DNA from: CAJQQK01 sp965224225
GTDB lineage: Bacteria; Pseudomonadota; Alphaproteobacteria; Rhizobiales; Hyphomicrobiaceae
Reading direction: 5' to 3'
Assembly: GCA_965224225.1 (NCBI GenBank)
Contig: CBDCZF010000026.1
Span: forward strand, 42,814 to 106,813
DNA: 64,000 nt
The position numbers and the translations under genes are program-made. The notes under the pieces were generated by a model. It had not been told where the DNA came from, did not search any database, and was given only the letters and a program-made list of their open reading frames with translations. Shown piece by piece: positions 17,015-24,813 of this stretch (positions are counted from its first letter, which is position 1; each line of letters opens with the position of its first letter).

Positions 17015-18059
17015 TCATCGGTCGCGTTCTTCGTAGTAGCCGAGCCGTTCCTGCAGCGGTGCATCGTGGATGCGGATCAGGAAGGCAGCTTCATCCGTAT
17101 CGTTGCGATGATCGATTTCGGCAAATACCGGAGCCGAAAAGCTGTCCTTGTCCCGCCAGTCGTGCCGCACGCCGTTGACGGTGCTCGTTCCGCTGCCGGC
17201 GACGACATGGAAGACGGCACTCGAAGACCGCAGCGGCGGCCTGATCGTTTCGCCCGGCCGCAGCATGAGCGCCGTAAAGCCAAGAACGGCAAGGCAGCTC
17301 TGGCCGGTTTCCGGATTGATGTAATCGAGTTCCACCGCTTCGCCGCCGTTGTGCTGGCTAAGACGGCGCAATGCAGCCTCCGTGCGTGACCAGGGATAGC
17401 GCATCATCGGTGCGATCGGTGCTGCCGCCTTCGATCGGGTTCGTGAGGGCACCAGCCCCGCATCGACGTATTCGACCTCGGACGTGTCGAGGCGGTTGCG
17501 TGGCGCCTGCAGCGGCGCTTCGATCGCATAAGAGCCTTCGAGAAAAACGAACAGTGGCAGATCGAGGGCGTCGAGCCAGATGACGGGCTCTGTGCCATCG
17601 TGGCCGTGATCGTGCCAAAGGCCGCTTGGTGTCAGGATCAGGTCGCCCGATTGCATCGGCAGTTTTTCGCCTTCGACGACGGTATAGGCGCCTTCGCCCT
17701 CGACAACGATCCTGGCGGCGCTCGGCGTGTGTTTGTGGGCGGGCGCTGCTTCACCGGGAAGCAGCAATTGCAAGCCGACATAGATCGTCGATGTCGCCTG
17801 CATCGCACCGGGGCCGCGGCCCGGATCGACGAAGTAGAGCACGCGCCGTTCCGCTTTTTCGACCGGCGTCAGCTCGCCCCGAGCGCAACACGAGCGGTTT
17901 CAGCTCTGCATAGTTCCACAAATGCGTTCTTGTGGCCGGCTGCGGTGCGTGATGCGGCAGCACGTTGCGGATCTCGGGCCAGAGCGGCGCCACGCCCTTG
18001 GCCGTCATGGCATCGCGATAGTCCTGCGGCAGCTCTTCCAGCCTTCCAAGCTCTGCCAT
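17015..18059 (-). pseudogene. Gentisate 1,2-dioxygenase, frameshifted
   Basis: Two reading frames together give a full-length (about 347 residues) gentisate 1,2-dioxygenase, the bicupin iron enzyme that opens the gentisate ring to maleylpyruvate. The N-terminal part (MAELGRLEELPQDYRDAMTAKG ... THLWNYAELKPLVLRSG) starts at 18059. The rest, with PGEAAPAHKHTPSAARIVVEGEG as cupin 1 and LRPGETIRPPLRSSSAVFHVV as cupin 2, is one frame away. The break is at a CCCC run, 17877-17880; removing one base restores GELTPVEKAERRVLYFVDPG. Either the gene is broken or the assembly has one extra base. Confidence 0.8.
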
Positions 18060-18123
18060 GAAACGTTCCTTTACATTCTTCGGTGCTGCCACAATCTGAG
18101 CCGGCGAAGAGCCGCCCGCTCGC

Positions 18124-18418
18124 CTATTCGTCAATACAGCCCTCGCCAAAACCGGTCTCGATCAGTTCAGACAACTTGGCAATTGCGGCAACGGCGTCGC
18201 TGCCGTCAGCGCGAATGGCAATCGTGCTGCCGCAGCCGGCAGCCAACATCAGCAGGCCCATAATCGACGTTCCGCCGACAGTCTGGCCGTCCTTCGATAC
18301 TTCGATAGCCGCCTCGAAAGTTTCGGCGCACTTCACGAATTTGGCAGACGCGCGGGCGTGCAGTCCCCTTTTCATTTCGAATGCGGATTTCGGTTTGGGC
18401 CGTTTCAGGATCGGTCAT
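18124..18418 (-). CDS. ptsH: HPr phosphocarrier protein, apparent single-base frameshift
   Basis: HPr carries phosphate on a histidine in the PTS relay. The ATG at 18418 lies eight bases after the EIIA stop and gives MTDPETAQTEIRIRNEKG. After the CCCC run at 18365-18368 the frame must shift by one to continue with GLHARASAKFVKC (phospho-His at about residue 20) and GGTSIMGLLML, where the serine (about 51) is the HPrK target. Corrected, the protein has 97 residues. An internal ATG (MKRGLHARAS) at 18375 would lack the first strand. A sequencing error is the likeliest cause, since HprK and EIIA are intact. Confidence 0.8.
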
Positions 18419-18425
18419 CGGCTCT

Positions 18426-18827
18426 CTAACCGTCGCCGGCCAGCACATGGCTTGCAACGTTGATGTATTTGCGCCCGGCTTCCTTGGCCGCATCGACGGC
18501 GTCTTCGAGGCGGTCGCCGCGCACGCTTGCGAGTTTGACCAGCATCGGCAGGTTGGCCCCTGCGATGACTTCGACGTTGCTGTGGTCCATCACCGAAATC
18601 GCGAGATTGGACGGCGTGCCGCCGAACATGTCCGTCAGCACCACCACCCCGTGGCCCTGATCGACATTGCGGATCTCCGCTAGAATGCGCTGACGGCAGG
18701 GTTCACCAGCCTCTTCCGGCCCGATCGATACGGCGGCCAGATGCTCCTGCTTGCCGACAACGTGCTCGAGCGCTGCGCGGAACTCGTGCGCCAGCCGGCC
18801 GTGGGTCACAATAACGATACCGATCAT
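18426..18827 (-). CDS. PTS EIIA domain protein, mannose/fructose (EIIA-Man) type
   Basis: A 133-residue EIIA of the mannose class, starting MIGIVIVTHGRLAHEF with the phospho-acceptor His9. It contains VVLTDMFGGTPSNLAISVM, the conserved FGGTPxN loop. In alphaproteobacteria lacking sugar PTS permeases, this protein and HPr form a regulatory relay with HPr kinase. It lies between hprK and ptsH on the same strand. The usual rapZ gene between hprK and EIIA is absent; only 138 non-coding bases are there. Confidence 0.9.
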   Translation of the reverse strand: MIGIVIVTHGRLAHEFRAALEHVVGKQEHLAAVSIGPEEAGEPCRQRILAEIRNVDQGHGVVVLTDMFGGTPSNLAISVMDHSNVEVIAGANLPMLVKLASVRGDRLEDAVDAAKEAGRKYINVASHVLAGDG

Positions 18828-18965
18828 GTGGATCCTGAGCCCGTTTCGTGTCTCGGCGATGCTGTCAGGCAACGCGTCGTTACGGGAGTTTGGCCGGCAT
18901 GGCCGTCGTTGTGCGCGGTGAAAGCTACACAACCCGGGCGCCGTTCGCAATGCGCTCGATTGCCT

Positions 18966-19457
18966 TCAGGCGCCCGGCGCGGAACCGCCGGCGTCGCTCG
19001 TGACCTGCTGTAGGGCAAGCGCGAGTTTTATGGGTGCCGATGCATCAAGCGGGCGCAAGGCGATGGTCGCCAGCGCACATCCCGCAATCATGGTTAAAGG
19101 CAATGGACGCTCCGGCATGCGCTCTGGTGTGGCATGCGTGAGGTTTGCAATTAGAACAATGGGCACAGGCTCGGCATTCGCAACGTCAACGATGCCTATG
19201 CCGCGCACCTCGAGCTGGCCGCTGATCGTCCGGGGAGCACGCGCCATGAGCTGGCCGTCGGCCGCAGCAACCGTCGTTTGATCATCGCTCACCAGTTCGA
19301 ACGGCTTCGGGGCTGCTTCGCCCGGCAGGCAGATCGGCGTCGTAATGGCTCGCAGTGCAAGGTCCGACTTGCCGATGCCCGGGGGGCCGCACAGCAGCAC
19401 ACCAAATCCGTCCCGGGCCAGGCTGGTGCCGGCAACGATTTGCGTCCTATCGGCCAC
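18966..19457 (-). CDS. hprK: HPr kinase/phosphorylase, short alphaproteobacterial form
   Basis: The 163-residue protein keeps only the catalytic C-terminal domain of HPr kinase, as usual in alphaproteobacteria. The P-loop is GPPGIGKSDLALR with K30. FELVSDDQT follows, and the signature RTISGQLEVRGIGIVDV corresponds to the family motif near the HPr contact. It should phosphorylate the regulatory serine of HPr. The GTG at 19457 overlaps the 3' end of the histidine kinase gene by eleven bases, suggesting coupled translation. Confidence 0.88.
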   Translation of the reverse strand: MADRTQIVAGTSLARDGFGVLLCGPPGIGKSDLALRAITTPICLPGEAAPKPFELVSDDQTTVAAADGQLMARAPRTISGQLEVRGIGIVDVANAEPVPIVLIANLTHATPERMPERPLPLTMIAGCALATIALRPLDASAPIKLALALQQVTSDAGGSAPGA

Positions 19458-21345
19458 CCTTGAGCCTGTCGCGCTTGCCGGGCCGGCCCTGAGGCGGCGT
19501 GAAGCGCACCGTGATGCGCGCGCCACGGGGGCGCTCGCCATCGGCATCATTTGGCCCGCCGTCACCCCGGATGTTTGCCGCCCAGATCCGGCCACCGTGG
19601 GCCGCGACGATCTCGCGGGAAATTGCAAGACCAAGCCCCGAATTGTCGCCCCGGCTCGCATTGGCAGTCGGCCGGTACGTGTAGAAGCGCTCGAAAATTT
19701 TATCGAGGTTATCAGGATCGATGCCTGGTCCCTGATCCTCGACAACCAGGTCGATCGCCTTCGGACGGCGATTGAGGATGACTTTCACCGTACCGCCGGG
19801 CCCCGTAAACGACAGGGCATTGGAGAGCAGATTGTTCAGGACCTGCTCGATACGTCCGTTCTGGCCGGAGATGACGTAGCGGTCAGGTGCCTTGGTCGGC
19901 GCGATGTGCATCTCGATGTGTTTGCCATCGCCCGCACTGATGTCGCGGAACATGGCGACAACCTCGCTGACGACCCGGGAGAGGTCGACCGGCTCGAACT
20001 TCTGCAGTGCCAGTTCGGCATCGAGGCGCGAGGCGTTCGATACGTCCGTGATCAGCTTGTTGAGGCGTTTGAGTTCAAGCTGTATCTGCTCGACGAGTTC
20101 GTCGCGCTGTTTGTCGTTCTTGGCATAGATCAGGGATTCAGCGGTCGAGCGTGCCGCCGTCAGCGGGTTCTTGAGTTCGTGGGCAACGTCGGCGGCGAAC
20201 TTCTCGCTGGCCTCGATGCGCCGGTAGAGCGCGCGCGTCATGATCACCAGCGAGCGGGCGAGCTGGCCTACCTCGTCGTCGCGCTCGTCGATGCGCGGCG
20301 GTGCCTCGGCGGCCTGGATGTCCTCGGTCACGTCGTTGGCATATCGCGAGAGCTGGCGGACCGGCTTGCCGACCGTGCGGGCGAGCAGAATCGATGCGAG
20401 AAGGGCTGCCGCGGCCGCGATGACAACCAACACCAGTACGGCAAACAGCTCATCGCCCTGTACGTCGTCGATCGCACCCGGTGCCGTCGACAACAGTAGT
20501 GCGCCGCGTACCCGCCCGCCGCGCTCGATCGGCATCGCGACCGAGACGATTTTCTCGCGCCGCTTTGCAAGCATCATCAGCGCGCTCGGCTTGCCTTCGA
20601 GGGCAGCGCGCACTTCCGGATAGTTTTTGCCGTTGGCGTCGTTGATTTCCTTGTAGACCCGCAGATCGGAACTAATCAGCAGCCATTGGGTCAGGCGCGT
20701 AAAGATGTTCCTCGTCTTGGGCTTCTTGCCGTCGAGTGCGGCACTACGATTGACCGGAACCACACTGCCCTCATCCAGGATCCGATCTGAATCCGCGATC
20801 AGCACGCCTTCGATCTCGTAGACACGGGCACGATTGGTGGAATGTTTGAGCAGTTGCGGCAGCAGCGGCACAACGCTTTCGGGCTCGATCGAAAACTCGA
20901 GGGCTGCGAACGGATCATCTCTAAGTGGGTCGATCGTTCCGCTGCCGCCATCGCCCTTGAGCTTCGCCTTCGAGGCAATGGCCGCCGCAATAATGTGGCT
21001 CTGCTCGCGCAGATGCTCGATCTTCGCCTCGATTAGCCAGGAGTTGAAGTTGATGAGGTAGGTCAGGCCGGCCAGCAGGATGACGAGGCCGAGCAGGTTG
21101 GAGGCGATTATCCGGCGCAGCAGGGTCTTGGAAATCTGCCGCATCGTCCACGAATCGGACACCAGCCCTCTGAGTGGAGCGACGACCGGCGCGACATATG
21201 CAGCAAACCTGCTGTAGCCATAGCCGATACGTCTGGCGATCTGCCGCGCGCTGCCGGCAAATCCCGACCAGGCGATTTGGGCCAAGGCCGCAAGACGTAC
21301 GGCGCGGGCGCGGACACCTGTATCGCTTTGCGTTTCAAACGCCAT
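19447..21345 (-). CDS. chvG: Sensor histidine kinase ChvG (ExoS)
   Basis: The 632-residue membrane kinase matches ChvG/ExoS, the acid and envelope-stress sensor of alphaproteobacteria. It has a cytoplasmic N-terminal tail, a first helix near 81-99, a periplasmic sensor of about 200 residues, a second helix near 300-322 and a HAMP segment. The dimerisation helix is FAADVAHELKNPLTAARS with phospho-His389, and ATPase boxes include NNLLSNALSFTGPGG, DQGPGIDP and GDNSGLGLAIS. The next gene upstream is its response regulator, and hprK overlaps its end. Coupling of ChvG/ChvI with PTS genes and pckA is a known conserved arrangement. Confidence 0.92.
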   Translation of the reverse strand: MAFETQSDTGVRARAVRLAALAQIAWSGFAGSARQIARRIGYGYSRFAAYVAPVVAPLRGLVSDSWTMRQISKTLLRRIIASNLLGLVILLAGLTYLINFNSWLIEAKIEHLREQSHIIAAAIASKAKLKGDGGSGTIDPLRDDPFAALEFSIEPESVVPLLPQLLKHSTNRARVYEIEGVLIADSDRILDEGSVVPVNRSAALDGKKPKTRNIFTRLTQWLLISSDLRVYKEINDANGKNYPEVRAALEGKPSALMMLAKRREKIVSVAMPIERGGRVRGALLLSTAPGAIDDVQGDELFAVLVLVVIAAAAALLASILLARTVGKPVRQLSRYANDVTEDIQAAEAPPRIDERDDEVGQLARSLVIMTRALYRRIEASEKFAADVAHELKNPLTAARSTAESLIYAKNDKQRDELVEQIQLELKRLNKLITDVSNASRLDAELALQKFEPVDLSRVVSEVVAMFRDISAGDGKHIEMHIAPTKAPDRYVISGQNGRIEQVLNNLLSNALSFTGPGGTVKVILNRRPKAIDLVVEDQGPGIDPDNLDKIFERFYTYRPTANASRGDNSGLGLAISREIVAAHGGRIWAANIRGDGGPNDADGERPRGARITVRFTPPQGRPGKRDRLKGGR

Positions 21346-21519
21346 CGCTCAGCCTATTCGATCCCGGCCACGGCTGCGTGATTTGCCGCGGTCATTGCTA
21401 ACGGCAGTTGGGTTTCCAGCATGCCGCAGGATGAACAAGTCGCAAACGATCCCGACAGCCGGGTGTGGCCGGCCGGACAGGCAGAGTATACCTCGGCACA
21501 TCCAGCCGGCCGCGATCGC

Positions 21520-22227
21520 CTAAACTTCTTTGAACCGGTAGCCGACGCCATACAGCGTTTCAATCACGTCGAAGGCGTCATCCACCTGCTTGAACTTCTT
21601 GCGCAGGCGCTTGATGTGGCTGTCGATCGTGCGGTCGTCGACGTAGACTTGGTCGTCGTAGGCGGCATCCATGAGTGAATCGCGCGTCTTGACGACGCCG
21701 GGCCGCGCGGCCAGAGCCTGCAGGATGAGAAACTCCGTGACGGTTAGCGTTACCGCCTTTTCGTCCCAATGACAGGTGTGGCGCTCGGGATCGAGGCGCA
21801 GTTTGCCCCGTTCGATGACGCGGGTTGCCTCATCGTTGCCGGTGCCGGCCTCCCGGGCCTGACCGCGGCGTAGGACGGCCTTGACGCGTTCGACGACCAG
21901 GCGTTGCGAAAACGGCTTCACGATATAATCGTCGGCTCCCATCTTGAGGCCGAACAGTTCATCGATTTCCTCATCCTTGGAGGTTAGGAAGATGACTGGC
22001 ATGTCCGATTGCTGACGGATGCGCCGCAACAGTTCCATGCCGTCCATGCGTGGCATCTTGATGTCGAAAATGCCGAGGTCGACCGGGGTCTCGGTCAGCC
22101 CTTCGAAGGCATCGGCGCCGTCGGAATAGGTCCGCACCTTGTAGCCTTCGGCTTCGAGCGCCATGCTTAGCGACTGGAGAATGTTTCGCTCATCGTCGAC
22201 GAGTGCGATCGTGCTTTTCTCTTTCAT
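21520..22227 (-). CDS. chvI: Response regulator ChvI, OmpR family
   Basis: The 235-residue OmpR-type regulator has a receiver with acidic pair D11/D12, phospho-acceptor D55 in GIFDIKMPRMDGMELL, and K in FLTSKDEE and VKPFS. The C-terminal winged helix ends DDRTIDSHIKRLRKKFKQ and ETLYGVGYRFKEV. The ATG at 22227 (MKEKSTIALVDDERNIL) fits ChvI better than an upstream ATG at 22272. In relatives ChvI controls envelope, acid-response and sometimes pckA expression; pckA is divergent here across a 641-base gap. Confidence 0.93.
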   Translation of the reverse strand: MKEKSTIALVDDERNILQSLSMALEAEGYKVRTYSDGADAFEGLTETPVDLGIFDIKMPRMDGMELLRRIRQQSDMPVIFLTSKDEEIDELFGLKMGADDYIVKPFSQRLVVERVKAVLRRGQAREAGTGNDEATRVIERGKLRLDPERHTCHWDEKAVTLTVTEFLILQALAARPGVVKTRDSLMDAAYDDQVYVDDRTIDSHIKRLRKKFKQVDDAFDVIETLYGVGYRFKEV

Positions 22228-22868
22228 GAAACCTGTGTCCCTGCTTCGTCTCAGAGCCTCTTTGGCGCCCACGCGCCGGCTGATTCAGCCCGCCTCAATT
22301 TGGAAAAGCGACCCTTAACCTAACCTGAATGGGGATGCCATGCCCACGTTCAGGAAGTGAAGTATGCAGCTCAAGCGATCGGTTCCGTTGAAGCCTAGCG
22401 CATCGGCTTCGGCTTTGAAACCTGAACCGTGTTACGCACGCTTGGTACAAAAATGTCATATCTTGTTGCTTTGGTGGCATGATTTTGCGCACGGTGTGTT
22501 CATGACAGGGCCGGGGGAGCCGCCATTCGAGCCGATTTGGCAGCGATTGGGTCAGGCACAGTGTCGCAGATCCGGCATTATAATTGGGCTGCGAGCGCGA
22601 TTGGGCCCGCGGTTTTCCGGGCCGAAATGGCTGTTATTCTCGTGTCGGGTGGGGACCGGTTGGCCCAAATGGTGGCCCGAACCGACAAAGTGCATTAGTC
22701 GTTTTGATTATCTTGCTTCGCTGGTGCTTGATGTTTGGCACCTGCTGGCTATTCTCGCGCCCCTGACAGTCTCATTCGGCGAACGGGCGCAACTGACAAG
22801 ATGCGGCAGTTTGTGCGGCGACGGGCTGACAGCCGCTGACACCATTTGGAACGAAGTTGTCGACCATC
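22228..22868. other. Long intergenic region between chvI and pckA
   Basis: No gene is supported. It must hold the divergent promoters of chvI and pckA. One short hairpin (GGCCCG/CGGGCC, about 22606-22624) is visible, and the middle part (22430-22500) is more AT-rich. I could not fix promoter elements or a ChvI-binding repeat by eye. Confidence 0.3.
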
Positions 22869-24452
22869 ATGAACGAAGTATTCCCGATTTCCCTGGCGCC
22901 CGAACGCAACCGAAACAATGGCTTGGCGGAACTCGTCGAGATCTCCGTTCGCCGGAACGAGGGGCAGCTGACCCGTTACGGCGCTCTCGCCGTCGAGACC
23001 GGCGAGCACACCGGGCGTTCGGCACAGGACAAGTTTACGGTTCGCGACGCGCTGACCGAAGATGCGCTTTGGTGGGACAACAACAAGGCGATGTCACCCG
23101 AACATTTCGACGTGCTCTATCAAGACTTCCTGGAGCATGCCAAGGGAACCGAACTATTCGTCCAGGATCTCTATGCCGGCGCTGATCCCGAATATCGCCT
23201 CAACGCCCGTATTTTCGCTGAAAAGGCCTGGCACGCGGTTTTCATTCGCCACATGCTGCGCCGTCCCGAGCACGAAGAACTGGCCGGCTTCGTGCCGCAG
23301 TTCACGGTCGTCAACCTGCCGAGTTTCCGCGCGGACCCCGCCCGCCACGGCTGCCGCAGCGAAACCGTAATCGCCTGCAATTTCACCAAGCGCCTGGTGC
23401 TGATCGGCGGCTCGCTCTACGCCGGCGAGACCAAGAAATCGGTCTTTTCCTATCTCAATTTCACGATGCCGGAACGCGGCGTAATGCCGATGCACTGTTC
23501 GGCGAATGTCGGCACTCGCGACGATTCTGCCGTGTTCTTCGGCCTTTCCGGAACCGGTAAGACAACGCTGTCGGCAGATCCCAAACGTTCGCTGTTGGGC
23601 GATGACGAGCACGGCTGGTCGCCCAACGGCATCTACAATTTCGAAGGCGGCTGTTATGCCAAGACCATCCGCCTGTCGGCAGAAGCAGAACCCGAGATCT
23701 TTGCCGCCTCCAACCGCTTCGGCGCCGTGCTCGAGAATGTCATTCTTGACGAACAGAACCGCGAGCCCGACTTCGACGACGGCCGGCTCACGGAAAACAC
23801 GCGGTCGGCATATCCGCTCTATTTCATCCCCAATGCCGAGCCGACCAGCCAGGCCGGCCACCCCAAGAACATCGTCATGCTCTGCGCCGATGCCTTCGGC
23901 GTTCTGCCGCCGATCGCCAAGTTGACGCCGTCCCAGGCGATGTATCACTTTCTGTCAGGCTACACGGCGAAAGTGGCCGGCACCGAAAAGGGCATGGGCA
24001 ACGAACCGGAAGCGACATTCTCGACCTGCTTCGGCGCCCCCTTCATGCCGCGCCACCCAAGCGTTTACGGCAACATGCTGCGCGATTTGATCGCAAAGCA
24101 CGGCGTCGACTGCTGGCTGGTCAATACCGGCTGGACCGGCGGTAAATACGGCACCGGTCAGCGCATGCCGATCAAGGCGACACGCGCGCTCCTCAATGCG
24201 GCACTGTCGGGCGAATTGCAGAATCAGGAGATGCGCGTCGACCCCGTGTTCGGCTTTTCCGTGCCGACCGCACTTGCTGGCGTTGACGACAAGATCCTCA
24301 ATCCGCGCGAAACCTGGGCCGACAAGGCTGCTTACGACGAACAGGCCATAGCCTTGATTGATATGTTCCGGGCCAACTTCAAGAAGTTCTCGGGCCACGT
24401 TGACGCCGACGTGCTCGAAGCCGGCCCGGCGCTGCAACAAGCCGCCGAGTGA
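22869..24452 (+). CDS. pckA: Phosphoenolpyruvate carboxykinase (ATP)
   Basis: The 527-residue enzyme converts oxaloacetate and ATP to phosphoenolpyruvate and CO2, the first step of gluconeogenesis. It has RSAQDKF near residue 50, MHCSANVG at 208-215, the kinase-1a loop GLSGTGKTTLSADP (225-238), GDDEHGW and NTGWTGGKYGTGQRMPI. The length is normal. The ATG at 22869 (MNEVFPISLAPERNRNNG) is chosen over a TTG four codons earlier. It faces chvI, a neighbour that controls it in some relatives. Confidence 0.95.
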   Translation: MNEVFPISLAPERNRNNGLAELVEISVRRNEGQLTRYGALAVETGEHTGRSAQDKFTVRDALTEDALWWDNNKAMSPEHFDVLYQDFLEHAKGTELFVQDLYAGADPEYRLNARIFAEKAWHAVFIRHMLRRPEHEELAGFVPQFTVVNLPSFRADPARHGCRSETVIACNFTKRLVLIGGSLYAGETKKSVFSYLNFTMPERGVMPMHCSANVGTRDDSAVFFGLSGTGKTTLSADPKRSLLGDDEHGWSPNGIYNFEGGCYAKTIRLSAEAEPEIFAASNRFGAVLENVILDEQNREPDFDDGRLTENTRSAYPLYFIPNAEPTSQAGHPKNIVMLCADAFGVLPPIAKLTPSQAMYHFLSGYTAKVAGTEKGMGNEPEATFSTCFGAPFMPRHPSVYGNMLRDLIAKHGVDCWLVNTGWTGGKYGTGQRMPIKATRALLNAALSGELQNQEMRVDPVFGFSVPTALAGVDDKILNPRETWADKAAYDEQAIALIDMFRANFKKFSGHVDADVLEAGPALQQAAE

Positions 24453-24484
24453 TTGCGAAAAAGCAATTTGGAAGGGCAAGAACA

Positions 24485-24727
24485 ATGAAGATCGAGATCG
24501 AATATTGCGGTCAATGAGGGTATGAGCCACGCGCCCGTGAGGCGCGGGAACTGATCCTCAAGCAGCGGCCCGAAGCGACCGTCGACCTGATCGTCGGTGC
24601 CAACGGGGTCTTTGAATTGACGGTTGACGGCAGGCTTGCCTACTCCAAGAAGGCGACCGGCGAATTCCCGAACGATGCCGAGGTCGTTGCCTGCATTGGC
24701 CGATCGCCCGCGGGCCCGCCTGACTGA
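24485..24727 (+). CDS. SelW-like (Rdx family) selenoprotein with in-frame UGA
   Basis: Reading the TGA at 24515-24517 as selenocysteine gives an 80-residue protein starting MKIEIEYCGQ-U-GYEPRAREARE. C8-x-x-U11 is the redox motif of SelW/SelT/SelH-type Rdx proteins. The rest fits the same fold: ELILKQRPEATVDLIVGANG, VFELTVDG, YSKKATGEFPNDAEVVA. GGAAGGG precedes the ATG by about nine bases. A stem-loop suited to a bacterial SECIS follows the UGA directly. It lies between pckA and dnaX. Members are thiol-redox proteins of uncertain substrate. The organism must have SelA, SelB, SelD and tRNA-Sec elsewhere. Confidence 0.88.
24518..24548 (+). promoter_or_regulatory. Candidate bacterial SECIS element
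   Basis: Immediately after the in-frame UGA, CGCGCC (24530-24535) pairs with GGCGCG (24541-24546) around the loop CGTGA. A further C-G pair lies beyond one mismatch. The loop is about 18-23 bases from the UGA, in the range for SelB-recognised hairpins. The fold was read by eye only. Confidence 0.6.
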
Positions 24728-24813
24728 GTTTTCAAGCGAACCTGCCAGCGAGACGTCGCGATCAAGACGGGCCTATGGTAAAGACTGCAAAAGATCTGCC
24801 GTAGGGAGTGGCC

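Noticed and set aside
19345..20499. A 384-codon plus-strand frame across the ChvG gene
   Set aside because: ChvG on the opposite strand has full kinase motifs; the plus-strand frame has none.
24485..24727. The SelW-like gene as a simple nonsense-mutated pseudogene
   Set aside because: The UGA sits exactly at the redox-active position of the CxxU motif, the rest of the frame is intact, and a SECIS-like hairpin follows; chance mutation there is unlikely.
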